A stretch of 64,000 nt of DNA. It comes from Cohnella sp. AR92 (lineage in GTDB: Bacteria; Bacillota; Bacilli; Paenibacillales; Paenibacillaceae). The notes beneath the pieces are model-generated. The model saw only the letters and a program-made list of their open reading frames with translations, ran no database searches and was not told the DNA's origin. The stretch lies in contig NZ_RZJR01000005.1 in NCBI RefSeq assembly GCF_003990975.1, forward strand, positions 189,869 through 253,868, read 5' to 3'. Made by a program: the position numbers and the translations under genes. The stretch's first letter is position 1, and every line of letters starts with the position of its first letter. This document shows, piece after piece, positions 1 to 9,025 of this stretch.

Positions 1-1
1 T

Positions 2-232
2 CTGGACAAGAAGTTCCACCGCCATCCGCCCGAGCCTTACCATGTCTATAAGTTCTTTATTCAATGCGATATCGTCGGCGGAGAAGCGCAGGGAGGCGTC
101 GAGACGAGCGAGGTCGATTTCTTCGGGGAAAAGGATCTGCCCGAGCTCTCCGTCGAACGGAATACGGCGGAGCAAATCGGGCTCATGTTCGAGTACCGGA
201 GGGATCCGAGCAAAGCCGTCATCCTGGATTAA
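2..232 (+). CDS. NUDIX hydrolase, C-terminal part (5' end outside window)
   Basis: The reading frame is open from the first bases and ends at TAA 230-232, giving about 76 residues. The sequence (HRHPPEPYHVYKFFIQCDI, then VDFFGEKDLPELS) looks like the last part of ADP-ribose pyrophosphatase-like NUDIX proteins that carry a NUDIX N-terminal domain. Family members hydrolyse nucleoside diphosphates linked to another moiety, using Mg2+ bound by the NUDIX box. That box lies upstream of this window, so activity cannot be judged. The gene converges with the oxygenase on the other strand and their stop codons overlap by a few bases. Confidence 0.75.
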   Translation: MDKKFHRHPPEPYHVYKFFIQCDIVGGEAQGGVETSEVDFFGEKDLPELSVERNTAEQIGLMFEYRRDPSKAVILD

Positions 233-864
233 AGGTACCGGAATCTCTGCCTTCTCATCCATTGGGTCGCAACCCACTTGTCGCCCGTGACGACAGGGCT
301 GCCCGCGTGAAGCGTTAGCTCGTTCAAGTGAGGATCGTTATAGAAGTATTCGAAGTAGACGGCGTTCCCTTTCTTCGGAGCTACGGCCAAACGCAGCGAG
401 GGAAAAGCCGTCTCTCCGCCTTCCTCCACGTCGCTCAGGTAGATCACCAGCGTGCTGATCCGGTTGTTGGCGACATCGCCGGCCGTGAAGTAATCGTAGT
501 GCGGCTGATATTGTTCTCCGGCCTGATAATGCAGTACCTGCAGCGGCTCGGCATGGGCGATCGGGACGTTCATTAGCTCGGAGACTCTAGCCTCGATGGC
601 TTGAATCAGCTCGTTCTCGCCCTCTTCGAAGAACATGCTGCTGTTCGTTCGGATCTCGCTGACGGCGTGAGTCTTGCCGATCCTCGCCCGCTGCATGCGA
701 TCCTTCGCCAGCTCTACCAATGCATCGCATTCGGAGTCGCTTAGAACATTCTCCAGGATGAGAATAAGCGGCTCTTCCATTTTCCCTATTATCCTAATCT
801 CTCGATCGGCCGTGCGAATAAAGTTGCCCGTTGGATTTACAATCGTCTGCTCTTTTACGGTCAT
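229..864 (-). CDS. 2OG-Fe(II) oxygenase, prolyl 4-hydroxylase family
   Basis: A predicted 211-residue soluble dioxygenase that would couple 2-oxoglutarate decarboxylation to hydroxylation of a peptidyl proline or similar residue. The double-stranded beta-helix metal triad is visible as H122-x-D124 (PHYDYF) and H186 (LHAGSP), with K196 (GDKW) in the position that binds 2-oxoglutarate. The start was set at ATG 862-864 because GGAGGA lies 7 nt upstream; an ATG 15 nt earlier sits inside that ribosome binding site. It is a single gene, convergent with the NUDIX gene. Bacilli have related P4H enzymes with collagen-like or unknown substrates; no collagen-like gene is seen here, so the substrate is unknown. 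Confidence 0.85.
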   Translation of the reverse strand: MTVKEQTIVNPTGNFIRTADREIRIIGKMEEPLILILENVLSDSECDALVELAKDRMQRARIGKTHAVSEIRTNSSMFFEEGENELIQAIEARVSELMNVPIAHAEPLQVLHYQAGEQYQPHYDYFTAGDVANNRISTLVIYLSDVEEGGETAFPSLRLAVAPKKGNAVYFEYFYNDPHLNELTLHAGSPVVTGDKWVATQWMRRQRFRYL

Positions 865-976
865 CGATCTGTCCTCCATGTCTCATGCGATGGGGAAGCC
901 TTCTGATGTTCGTGGTGTCAGATGATGTAACTATTTCTCCTCGGAACCGGGATTTCCTCTCGATACTTGCGGCTTC

Positions 977-2602
977 TCATAGACTTTTCTTCCTAGCCCG
1001 ATAATGCTGAGGAGTTACGCCTACGACTCTCTTGAACAGGTTGGAGAAGCTGCCCAAGCTGGTATAGCCGACATTCTCCGCAATCTCGGTAATCTTGATC
1101 TCCGTCTCTTCGAGCAAGCGCTTGGCTTCTTGGATCCGTTCCTGAATCATCGCGTCGGACAAGGATAACCCGGTTTCCTTCTTGAACATCCGGGAGAGAT
1201 AAGCCGGATTGAGGAAGACATGGGAGGCCAGCTCCTCCCGGGTAATCTCTTGGCTCAGCCGGGCTCGAATATAGGCGCGGATCTTAGCGACGACGGTAGA
1301 TGAGATCTGGTTGCTGGCCTTTAGAAGCTGCACGGCTGCCCCGAGACAGTCTACGGCCCAGTCCTGCAGGTCGCCGAAGTGCTTCGGGAAGTTGTCCTCG
1401 TCGGCCAAGACCCTTAACGTCTCCGACTCGTGCATGGATAAGCCCTTCTTGGCCAACAGGGTATGAATGATAAACAGAATGCCGTGAATAAATTGACGAT
1501 GCGACTCGTTCGTCCATGACTCCGTCTGGAGAGTCCGGAACCACGTCTTCACCCGGCGATCCAGCTCCTCTTGCTCTCCCAGCTCCAGGATCGTCGCCCA
1601 TTCCGTGAACATCGCCATGGGAGCCGCCGCTGGCAAAGGATCCGTTGATTTGTCGGAAGAAGGATAAGACGGAGTGAACACCTGCCGGGAGAGATTACGG
1701 TTGCGCTGCTCCCTCTCCGTTACATAGGCATAGGCGCTAATGATCTCCGGCAAGAAGACGGACGGACTCATGTAGACGGACAAGGAGCAGCGAAGCAGTC
1801 GTTCGCTCTCGCTCAGGAATCGCCGGCAATTATTCATCATCAGCACGTGGTCGACGGACGGCCCTTCTCGTCTCTCATGGACGATTGCCAGATTCAGACC
1901 CGCATGATCTTGAAAAACAACCCCTTCCAGCTCGTTCAAGATCAATTCTCCCGCCAGATTGCGGAGGGCATATTCCATGATCGCCTCATCCCGGGCGCTT
2001 AAGTTCTCTTTCCACTTCTCCAGCCCGAGCAGAACCACGATGAACCGATCGCCCGGCTGGAGGCTGATGCCGTACGTTTCCGCGGACCTCTGCAGGGATT
2101 GCGGCATAAGAGAGGCTCGCTGGCTGAGGATGTCCTGCCAGAACCGCTCCACTAACAACGGCAGCTGATGCTCCCATCTTCCCCGATAATCCTGCATGAG
2201 CGCTTCGAAATGACGCTGTTCCTTCTGCTTGCTTGCCTCGGCGATGGCGTCTTCCGCCACTTTCCTCATCTGCTCATAGTCGACGGGCTTCAACAGATAA
2301 TGAAACGCCCCGTGCTGAATGGCGGTCTGGGCGTACTCGAAGTCCGCATGGCAGGTCAGCATGATCGTTAAGGTGTTGGGCGAGTGCTGCTCTACCCAGG
2401 CCAGCAGGTCCAGCCCGCTTCCGCCGGGCATCTCGATGTCGCAAATCAGCAGATCGACGTCGTGCTGCCTCAGGCACTCCACGGCTTGCCCTACGTTCTG
2501 CGCCAGATGAACCTCCGTAACGCCGATTTTGTCCCACTCCACGCCTTGCTGCAATCCGATCAGAGCAAAATATTGGTCGTCGACGATCAAGACTCTGTAC
2601 AC
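977..2602 (-). CDS. Response regulator, YesN type (REC + AraC HTH)
   Basis: This DNA-binding response regulator has about 541 residues. An N-terminal receiver domain shows the acidic pair VDD at residues 7-9, the phospho-acceptor D55 (CDIEMPGGSG) and K105 (LLKPVD). The last 100 residues form an AraC-type double helix-turn-helix (EELASHVFLNPAYLSRMFKK, then EIAENVGYTSLGSFSNLFKR). A long linker joins them, as usual in this family. The frame also opens at GTG 2614, which overlaps the kinase stop codon; GTG 2602 gives the usual family start MYRVLIVDDQ and better spacing from the AAGAGG site. It is translationally coupled to the sensor kinase and lies behind a sugar ABC cassette, so control of that cassette is likely. 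Confidence 0.92.
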   Translation of the reverse strand: MYRVLIVDDQYFALIGLQQGVEWDKIGVTEVHLAQNVGQAVECLRQHDVDLLICDIEMPGGSGLDLLAWVEQHSPNTLTIMLTCHADFEYAQTAIQHGAFHYLLKPVDYEQMRKVAEDAIAEASKQKEQRHFEALMQDYRGRWEHQLPLLVERFWQDILSQRASLMPQSLQRSAETYGISLQPGDRFIVVLLGLEKWKENLSARDEAIMEYALRNLAGELILNELEGVVFQDHAGLNLAIVHERREGPSVDHVLMMNNCRRFLSESERLLRCSLSVYMSPSVFLPEIISAYAYVTEREQRNRNLSRQVFTPSYPSSDKSTDPLPAAAPMAMFTEWATILELGEQEELDRRVKTWFRTLQTESWTNESHRQFIHGILFIIHTLLAKKGLSMHESETLRVLADEDNFPKHFGDLQDWAVDCLGAAVQLLKASNQISSTVVAKIRAYIRARLSQEITREELASHVFLNPAYLSRMFKKETGLSLSDAMIQERIQEAKRLLEETEIKITEIAENVGYTSLGSFSNLFKRVVGVTPQHYRARKKSL

Positions 2603-2610
2603 GGAAACCG

Positions 2611-4347
2611 TCACCTCTTCTTCGCCATAGGAATTTTCATCTCCACGATCCCGCCGCCCTGAGGGCCATTGCGGAATGCTAGACTCGCTCGCTCGTCAAA
2701 GAACATGTTCAAGCGCCGGCGGACGTTCCATATTCCCAGATGGCGGTCCGTCGGCTCCTTCTCGTACCAGCCGGCATTAAGACTCTCCAGCCGCTCTGCG
2801 TCAAAGCCCGGTCCGGAATCGCCGATCTGGATGACCAAGCAAGGCTCTCCGTCGTTACCGGCTTCCGTGCTTGCCGTTATGGATACCTTAAACGGCAGCA
2901 GGTTATTGACGAAGCCATGCTTGATGGCATTCTCCACGAATGGCTGGACCAGAAGAGGCGGAACCAGCGTGTCCTCGAGCTCCTTCGGAAGCCGCTCTTC
3001 GAAAGTCAGCTTGTCCGGATACATGACCATCTGGATCTCCATGTAATGGCGGATGTGGTTCATCTCGCTGGCCAGCGTAATCCAAGAATCGTTGGTGCTC
3101 ATGATGAACCGGAAATAAGAGACCAGATGGCCGATCATTTTCTTGATAAGAGGGTACTTCTGCAGCTCCACCAGGTGGAACACGATATTCAGCGAGTTCA
3201 TAAAAAAGTGGGGGTTGATCTGAGCCTGAAGATGCTTAAGCTCGGCTTGCTGCACCTTCATCTTCTCTTCGTATACGTCGATCTTCAAGTCCCCGATCTG
3301 CTCGGCCATTCGATTGAACTGCTGCGTGATCAGCTGGAACTCCTTGGAGCTCCCTTCCTTCAGACGAAACTCCAGCTGCCCCTTGCCCAGGATACGCATC
3401 CCGCTTGTCAGCGTCTGGATAGGCCTGAAGACTAACCGGCTTAATAGAACGATCAGAATCACGAGAACGACGATAATCGCGACGGGGATGAACTTGATGA
3501 CGCGCTGGAACAGGGGGAGTTCGTCCAACAGCGATTTCTCGTCCAAGAGGATGAACACGTTGAGATCCGAATAAAGCGAAGGCTTGTTCACGAACAAATA
3601 GGACTTGCCGTCATCGAGACGAACGGAGGCGCCGGTCCGGTTCGAAGAAGAATTCAATGCGCCGTGAATGCGCGTCAGATCTTGATCCGTGAATTTGCCC
3701 CACAGCAAATCCCCTTCTTTCGACACGATCCCGATCTTCTCGTCGCTCTTCACGGATTCCAGTTGAGTGAGCGGCTGCGCCAACGAGTCGATGCTGACCA
3801 GCACTCCGATGAGCAGCCTTCCGCTCTTGTCCGGCATCGCTTTGAACAAGGCCGGCTCGCCGCCGACGGCAACGGTCTCCCAGTTCGAGGAGGTCGGAAG
3901 CGCGGATGCCCGCAGCCGGTCGGACAAGCCGGAACGGATGTCATCCTTCTCCTGGTAGTATTCCTTCTGGCTGCTAAGGAAGAGCTCGTCCCTCGTCAGA
4001 TGGTACACGAATACGGTGCGGATAATCGAGTAGTAGCTGACATCGCTGTACCATTGGTCCATAAGCTTGCGAATCGATAGATAATAGTTCACGGTGTCCG
4101 GGCCGCTCTCCGAGTAGAGCTCCAGCAGCATGCTCTCGCTGGCCGTGCGCACCAAATAGGCGTTAGTCTGCTCCAGCAGCTCGTCGAGCGAGCCGAGATG
4201 CAGCGTCAACGTATCCGAAGCGGACTTCGAGACCTTCTCGCGGACGATATTCGTCGAATAAACGTTGGTATAGTAGACGAAGAGAAACAGCGGCGTAACC
4301 AGGATCAGGACGAGAGCGCTTACTTTGAATCGCAACGATAATCTCAT
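2611..4347 (-). CDS. Sensor histidine kinase, YesM type
   Basis: This 578-residue membrane kinase has an N-terminal membrane helix (residues 10-28), an extracytoplasmic region of about 250 residues, a second helix (285-305), a HAMP segment, and a His-kinase domain with phospho-acceptor H380 in LQAQINPHFFMNSLN. The N box (PFVENAIKHGF) and G box (GDSGPGF) of the ATPase domain are present. A ribosome binding site AAGGAG lies 8 nt before ATG 4347. Its stop codon overlaps the frame of the response regulator, so the two are made together. Kinases of this class sense carbohydrate, often through a neighbouring ABC binding protein; the ligand is unknown here. Confidence 0.93.
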   Translation of the reverse strand: MRLSLRFKVSALVLILVTPLFLFVYYTNVYSTNIVREKVSKSASDTLTLHLGSLDELLEQTNAYLVRTASESMLLELYSESGPDTVNYYLSIRKLMDQWYSDVSYYSIIRTVFVYHLTRDELFLSSQKEYYQEKDDIRSGLSDRLRASALPTSSNWETVAVGGEPALFKAMPDKSGRLLIGVLVSIDSLAQPLTQLESVKSDEKIGIVSKEGDLLWGKFTDQDLTRIHGALNSSSNRTGASVRLDDGKSYLFVNKPSLYSDLNVFILLDEKSLLDELPLFQRVIKFIPVAIIVVLVILIVLLSRLVFRPIQTLTSGMRILGKGQLEFRLKEGSSKEFQLITQQFNRMAEQIGDLKIDVYEEKMKVQQAELKHLQAQINPHFFMNSLNIVFHLVELQKYPLIKKMIGHLVSYFRFIMSTNDSWITLASEMNHIRHYMEIQMVMYPDKLTFEERLPKELEDTLVPPLLVQPFVENAIKHGFVNNLLPFKVSITASTEAGNDGEPCLVIQIGDSGPGFDAERLESLNAGWYEKEPTDRHLGIWNVRRRLNMFFDERASLAFRNGPQGGGIVEMKIPMAKKR

Positions 4348-4377
4348 GGTCTCTCTCCTTCGCCTTAATCGTGCGCG

Positions 4378-4410
4378 AAAGGGGGAAGACCTGGGCAGGT
4401 CCTCCCCCTT
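4378..4410 (-). terminator. Hairpin between binding-protein gene and kinase gene
   Basis: A 14-bp inverted repeat (AAGGGGGAAGACCT at 4379-4392 and AGGTCCTCCCCCTT at 4397-4410, one G-U pair in the RNA) lies just after the binding-protein stop codon. The following T tract is short, so it may act as a partial terminator or 3' stabiliser that gives more transporter than kinase transcript. Confidence 0.6.
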
Positions 4411-4416
4411 GCTTAT

Positions 4417-6021
4417 TCAAGATTGCTTCGCTTTCCACTCATCGTACTGCTTCTGAGCTTCGGTCCGGATCTTCTCGATTCCGTTAGCCTTTAGCTTCGA
4501 ATTGTACTCGGCAAGCACCTTGTCCGCATCCAAGCTTCCCGTCTCGAGCAGAGGCCGGTATTCCTTGATGATATTGCTGATGACGGATACTTCGGTCTTG
4601 ACGGGATCGGTATTGAAGTTAAAGCCGAAGGACTTCACCTTATGGGCGCTGTCGTTATATTCCTTGAACTTCTGCCATTTGTCAGCGCTTTCGCCATCCC
4701 ACAGGTAAGTAAGCGTCTGATTGCCGATCATCCATTCGATACCCGGGTTCCATCCCGTATCGGTTCGCGTTGCCACGCCGTCCGGCAGCTTGATGAAGTT
4801 GTCCTTGCCCTCGATCTTTACATATTGCTTGCCCTCGACGCCGAAGTCGAACAGGTTGACCAGATAAGGGTCGGTATGAAGCAGGTTCAGAAGCATCATC
4901 GTGCGTTCCGGATCGACGGACGTGCGGCCGATGGCCATCATGGAGTTGCTGACGCTTGCCGTGCTGATCTCGGGTTCGTTGCCTTTGAGCTTCACGAGCT
5001 CGACGCCGGTCGCGCTGGAATCTTCCTTATCCGAACCCGGCTTGTCGGAGCCGAACTTCATCCAGGTCTTGCCGGCCTTCAGCGCGTCCTCCGCGCTTGT
5101 CTTGGTCGTTGCGGCATCCTTGTTGATGTAACCCTTCTTGAACCAATCGCTATAGAGCTTCCAACGGTAGATAGCCGTATCGGATTCCATGGAGCTGATC
5201 ACCATCTTGTCCGTCTTCGTGTCCAGCACGATGACGGCCGGGGCGCCCGCTACCAGCTCGTAACGGAAATTCTCCTTCATGCTCTCTCTCGTCTTGTCGA
5301 AGTATGCGAGGGTATCGGAGCCGCTGCCCGACAGCCAGATCGGAGCATAAGCCGGTTCTTTCTCTTTGATCGTCTCCAGCCATGGTTCCAGGTCTTCCAG
5401 CGTCTGAATGGAGTTGACATCGAAGCCGTACTTATCGACGATGTCTTTCCTAAGCATGATGGTATGGCTCTCGCCGATCTCCTTGTTGGTCGGAATCGCG
5501 TAGATCTTGCCGTCTACGGTTCCGCCTTCCAGGAAGCGCGGGTCAAGCGACTGGGTAATGCCTTGTCCGTACTTGGCCAAGAGGTCATCCAGCGGCAGGA
5601 AGGCGCCCTTGGCGACGTTATTGGCGAAGTCCGCCCAGTTCGGAGCGAAGGTCAAGTCCACTTGCTCCCCGGACTGATAAGCGAGAACCATCTTCTCCGC
5701 CCAGGAGGACCAAGGGAGCCCTTGGAAGTCGATCTCGGCGTTGATCTTCTCCTTGAGATACTTGTTGATCTCGGCCACGACGGCCTTCGAATCCGGTTGA
5801 GGGAAGTTCCCTACGGTATACACTTTAAGCTTGCGGAATTTCGAGATATCCGGACCATTGGCCTTTGCCTCGCCGGATGACGTGCTTGTCGCCGCCGGTT
5901 GTCCGCTTGGCGATTCGGATGCCTTCGAGTTGCTGTCGTTATTGTTGCCGCATCCCGCGATGACCGGCATAGCCGCTACTAGCAAAGCCAGCGCCATGCC
6001 CCATTTTCTCGCTGCCTTCAT
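4417..6021 (-). CDS. Extracellular solute-binding lipoprotein of carbohydrate ABC transporter
   Basis: This is the substrate-capturing lipoprotein of an ABC importer, about 534 residues. It has a signal peptide ending in the lipobox VIAGC, followed by an N/S/P/G-rich linker. The body resembles LplA-type binding proteins, and the C-terminal 110 residues (from GWNPGIEWMIGN) resemble the DUF3502 region found in that family. ATG 6021 was chosen because GGGGAGG lies 9 nt upstream; an earlier in-frame start at 6069 has no such site. The cistron follows two permease genes on the same strand. No ATPase gene is present, so a shared MsmX-like ATPase elsewhere is expected. The substrate is probably an oligosaccharide but cannot be named. 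Confidence 0.92.
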   Translation of the reverse strand: MKAARKWGMALALLVAAMPVIAGCGNNNDSNSKASESPSGQPAATSTSSGEAKANGPDISKFRKLKVYTVGNFPQPDSKAVVAEINKYLKEKINAEIDFQGLPWSSWAEKMVLAYQSGEQVDLTFAPNWADFANNVAKGAFLPLDDLLAKYGQGITQSLDPRFLEGGTVDGKIYAIPTNKEIGESHTIMLRKDIVDKYGFDVNSIQTLEDLEPWLETIKEKEPAYAPIWLSGSGSDTLAYFDKTRESMKENFRYELVAGAPAVIVLDTKTDKMVISSMESDTAIYRWKLYSDWFKKGYINKDAATTKTSAEDALKAGKTWMKFGSDKPGSDKEDSSATGVELVKLKGNEPEISTASVSNSMMAIGRTSVDPERTMMLLNLLHTDPYLVNLFDFGVEGKQYVKIEGKDNFIKLPDGVATRTDTGWNPGIEWMIGNQTLTYLWDGESADKWQKFKEYNDSAHKVKSFGFNFNTDPVKTEVSVISNIIKEYRPLLETGSLDADKVLAEYNSKLKANGIEKIRTEAQKQYDEWKAKQS

Positions 6022-6088
6022 TCGCTTGTGCCTCCCCAATATATTGTAATCATATATTCTAACCGGCATTTTCGCCAGAGTTAGACAA

Positions 6089-7003
6089 TCAGCCTTTGAC
6101 TGCCCCTATGGTCAGCCCTTTGGTGAAGTACTTCTGGAAGAATGGATAGACGAAGAGAATCGGGCCGATCGAGACGACAACCATCGCCATGCGCAGGCTC
6201 TCCGTCGGGACCGTTTCTCTCACCATCAGCGCCACGCCGGTTCCCGCCAATTGATTCTTGAAGAATTCCGCTTGCCGAATCATCTGGATCATGACGTACT
6301 GCAAGGAATACTTATCCGTATCGTTGATGAACAGCAAGGAGTTGAACCAGTCGTTCCAGTACATCAACGTCGTGAACAAGCCGATGGTGGCCAGAACCGG
6401 AAGCGAGATCGGGAGCACCAGTTGGAAGAAAATCCGCCATTCCGACGCTCCGTCCAGCTTGCCCGACTCGATCATCTCGTCCGGGACGGTCTGCTGGAAG
6501 AACGTTCGGGTAATGAAGATATAGAACGCACTCGAGAGGCCCGGAAGGATCAAGGCGATAAGCGAGTCTCTCAGATGCAAGTAATTAATGTAGAGCAGAT
6601 AGAACGGCACCAGTCCTCCGGAGAAGAGCATGGTCAGGAGAAGGTAGATGTTGAAGGCCCGCTTGAACGGAAAATCCTTGCGGTACAGGGGATACGCATA
6701 TAAGGCAATCAGCAGCACCGCCAACACGGTTCCTACGCAGGTCACGGTCATGGTAACCCCGTAAGCTTTAAGCAGCGTCGTCGAATTGGTGAACAGATAG
6801 CGGTAGGCGGAGAAGTCGAATTCGTCCGGCCAGAACTTGTAGCCCTTCAGCGTCAGCAGCTTCTCATTGGAGAAGGAGATCGCGACGATCAAGACGATAG
6901 GCAGGATACAGGCCAGGCTTAAAGCGATAAAGACGATATGAAGCGCGATCTCCGCCGTCCTGGATACCTTCTGATAGGATTTGATGCTCGCCGTATTCTT
7001 CAT
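6089..7003 (-). CDS. Carbohydrate ABC transporter permease (LplC/YtcP type)
   Basis: An integral membrane subunit of 304 residues with about six hydrophobic segments. The EAA-loop that contacts the ATPase is seen as ESGKLDGASEWRIFFQLVLP. The C-terminal end KYFTKGLTIGAVKG is typical for the LplC/YtcP group. A GGAG ribosome binding site lies 8 nt before ATG 7003. It lies between the LplB-like permease and the binding protein with short gaps, so the three form one operon. Confidence 0.93.
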   Translation of the reverse strand: MKNTASIKSYQKVSRTAEIALHIVFIALSLACILPIVLIVAISFSNEKLLTLKGYKFWPDEFDFSAYRYLFTNSTTLLKAYGVTMTVTCVGTVLAVLLIALYAYPLYRKDFPFKRAFNIYLLLTMLFSGGLVPFYLLYINYLHLRDSLIALILPGLSSAFYIFITRTFFQQTVPDEMIESGKLDGASEWRIFFQLVLPISLPVLATIGLFTTLMYWNDWFNSLLFINDTDKYSLQYVMIQMIRQAEFFKNQLAGTGVALMVRETVPTESLRMAMVVVSIGPILFVYPFFQKYFTKGLTIGAVKG

Positions 7004-7018
7004 TTTCCATTCTCCATT

Positions 7019-7999
7019 CTAGAAGAGTGCCGTGTCCCGATTCAGTTTGCGGGCCAAGCTGTTCGCACCGATGACCAGGAAGAATCCGACAATCGATTGG
7101 TAGAAATTCGCCGCGGAGGACATGCCCAGGTCATTCAGCTGAATCAAGCCTCTGTACACATACGTATCGATGACGTCCGTCGTGGAGCGCAAAGCCCCGG
7201 AGTCCAGCGTCACGTGGTAGAACAGGCCGAAGTCCGAACGGAAAATGCCCCCGAGATTCAGAATCGTTAGGATGACCATGACCGGAGTAAGGAGCGGAAG
7301 CGTAATCCGGGTCACCTGCTGCCACTTGCTGGCGCCGTCCATGACCGCGGCCTCGTACAGCTCCTCGCTGATTCCGGTAATCGCAGCCAGGTAGATGATG
7401 CTGCCGATGCCGACGGAATGCCACATCTTGGTCAGCCACAGAATATAAGGCCACGCTTGAGGGTGCATATACGCATTGACGGAGGAGTGACCGAACAGGG
7501 GGAGCACGTACTTCACGAGAAAACCGTACTCCGGATGAAGAAAGGCATAGACGATATAGCTGACAACGACCATCGACAGGAAGTTCGGCATGATCATGAC
7601 CGTCTGATAAAATTTCGAAGCCAGCTTGGCCCGAACCTCGTTCACGGCAATGGCGATCGCAACGGAGAGAATCAGTCCCGTTATAATGAAGACCACGTTA
7701 TAGCCAACCGTGTTGACCGTTACCCTCATGGCGTCGGAAGTGGCGAAGAGGAACCGGAAATTGTCCAGCCCCGCCCAGGGACTGCCCAATATTCCATCGA
7801 CGTAATTGATGTTCTTAAAGGCAATGAAGACGCCGAACATCGGGATATAGCAATTGACGAAAAATACGACCGTGGTGGGCAGGAGCATGAGCAGCAGCAC
7901 TCGGTATCTCACAATGTTGCGCATTAGCCGGACAAGGCTTCCCTGTCGGCTCGAAGGCGCCGGTTTGGTTGAAGAATTCACAATGGATGGATTCGCCAT
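7019..7999 (-). CDS. ABC transporter permease (LplB type)
   Basis: The first gene of the sugar ABC cassette encodes a permease of about 326 residues with roughly six membrane helices and the EAA loop YEAAVMDGASKWQQV. ATG 7999 is preferred because GAGG lies 9 nt before it; the frame continues to 8068 but without a ribosome binding site. Together with the downstream permease it should form the membrane channel of a type I importer. The gap to the next gene is only 15 nt. Confidence 0.92.
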   Translation of the reverse strand: MANPSIVNSSTKPAPSSRQGSLVRLMRNIVRYRVLLLMLLPTTVVFFVNCYIPMFGVFIAFKNINYVDGILGSPWAGLDNFRFLFATSDAMRVTVNTVGYNVVFIITGLILSVAIAIAVNEVRAKLASKFYQTVMIMPNFLSMVVVSYIVYAFLHPEYGFLVKYVLPLFGHSSVNAYMHPQAWPYILWLTKMWHSVGIGSIIYLAAITGISEELYEAAVMDGASKWQQVTRITLPLLTPVMVILTILNLGGIFRSDFGLFYHVTLDSGALRSTTDVIDTYVYRGLIQLNDLGMSSAANFYQSIVGFFLVIGANSLARKLNRDTALF

Positions 8000-8127
8000 G
8001 GCATGCAACCTCGTCTTCTTGATCAGGATGAGTTCATTATAGGGGCATCCCCTTCCCGTTCTCTCCATCGCAGATGACCTGTTTTATTCGAAAGTGACTT
8101 CTTGCCTTTCGTCGCTCCTGTATTTCG

Positions 8128-8145
8128 CTGACATACAGCTGTCAG
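8128..8145. promoter_or_regulatory. Inverted repeat in divergent intergenic region
   Basis: CTGACA-tacagc-TGTCAG, a perfect 6-bp dyad, lies between the ABC cassette (leftward) and the DinB gene (rightward). It could be an operator; no regulator can be named from the sequence. Confidence 0.3.
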
Positions 8146-8218
8146 TCGCCCCCCCTTATACTCGGTATTGCAGGGGAGTTCGAAGGGCTCCGCCAATCCG
8201 ATTCGGGAGGGAATCCTC

Positions 8219-8716
8219 ATGTATTCGACCATTCAAAGCTTCATAACCGAGTACCGTGACGAGAGAAAATTCACCGAGAATATCCTAAGCTCCTTAACGG
8301 ACGCCTCCTTAAAGCAGGAGATCGCCCCGGGGTTCCGCACGCTTGGAACGCTGGCGTGGCACTTGGTGCCGAAGGGCGGAATTCTGGCGCCGACCGGGCT
8401 TGTCTTCGAAGCCCCGCCGGAGCGGAGCGAGGCGCCGGAATCCGCCATGGAGATCGTTGCGGCTTACCGGACGGCCTCCGCGGCGCTTATGGAGGCCGTT
8501 CAGTCGCAGTGGCAGGACGAGAAGCTGCAGGAAACCGTCAACCTGTTCGGCCAGCAATGGAAGAACGGCTTTACGCTTGGGATTTTCCTCAAGCACGAGA
8601 TCCATCACCGGGGACAATTAACCGTCCTCATGCGCCAGGCGGGGCTTCCCGTCATCGGAATATACGGTCCCTCCAAAGAAGAGTGGATCCGCATGGGGCT
8701 GGAAGCTCCGGCATAA
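8219..8716 (+). CDS. DinB family protein
   Basis: A four-helix-bundle protein of 165 residues. The three metal-ligand histidines typical of the DinB/YfiT fold are visible: H in TLAWHLV and the pair in KHEIHHRGQL near the C-terminus. Members are thiol transferase-like or damage-induced proteins, mostly of unknown reaction. ATG 8219 has GGGAGG 8 nt upstream; the frame also opens at 8168. A strong hairpin terminator follows directly, so it is monocistronic. Confidence 0.88.
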   Translation: MYSTIQSFITEYRDERKFTENILSSLTDASLKQEIAPGFRTLGTLAWHLVPKGGILAPTGLVFEAPPERSEAPESAMEIVAAYRTASAALMEAVQSQWQDEKLQETVNLFGQQWKNGFTLGIFLKHEIHHRGQLTVLMRQAGLPVIGIYGPSKEEWIRMGLEAPA

Positions 8717-8723
8717 AACAAAC

Positions 8724-8763
8724 AAAGAGCTCTCCCTTCCTTCTCGGAAGAGGAGAGCTCTTT
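8724..8763 (+). terminator. Rho-independent terminator after the DinB gene
   Basis: AAAGAGCTCTCC at 8724-8735 pairs with GGAGAGCTCTTT at 8752-8763, and an inner CTTCC/GGAAG extends the stem. The T tract is short. Confidence 0.8.
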
Positions 8764-8803
8764 GGACTGCTGAGACGTTGATGAGATGCTGCTGAGACGC
8801 AGC

Positions 8804-8990
8804 GAATGTAATCGATTTTTCGAATACAATTCTCTAGAATTCGGCAAAATGACTCATTGTATATGAAATATCGCATACAATTTGGGATTTCTTAGGGATA
8901 AGGCTGATTGTATTCGATTTTTCGAATACAATCTCTGAATTCCGTTGCTTGGCGGCATTTAAGCTCGAAAAATCGCCTATATTCGAAAGG
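8804..8990. repeat. Cluster of short palindromic intergenic repeats
   Basis: Two copies of a unit built around TCGATTTTTCGAATACAAT (near 8812-8832 and 8914-8932) are each followed by a CTCT-GAATTC-like segment. The second copy is a perfect 12-bp dyad, GATTGTATTCGA (8906-8917) and TCGAATACAATC (8922-8933), with a TTTT loop. A third dyad, ATTGTAT...ATACAAT, lies between them near 8857-8882. Spurious small ORFs read through these units on the - strand. No transposase is nearby, so this looks like a non-coding dispersed repeat family. Confidence 0.7.
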
Positions 8991-9025
8991 TGAACCTAGG
9001 TCGTCAGCGGGGGAGCGCGCGAAAT

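Noticed and set aside
4642..5880. Open frame of 412 codons on the + strand opposite the binding-protein gene
   Set aside because: Antisense shadow of the lipoprotein gene; composition (Arg, Leu, Val, His rich) is typical of shadow frames.
8652..8876. Small - strand frames around the palindromic repeats
   Set aside because: They read through a terminator and repeat units and lack start signals; treated as repeat-derived, non-coding.
8804..8990. Possible CRISPR array
   Set aside because: Only two to three units, of unequal spacing and palindromic AT-rich content, with no cas genes.
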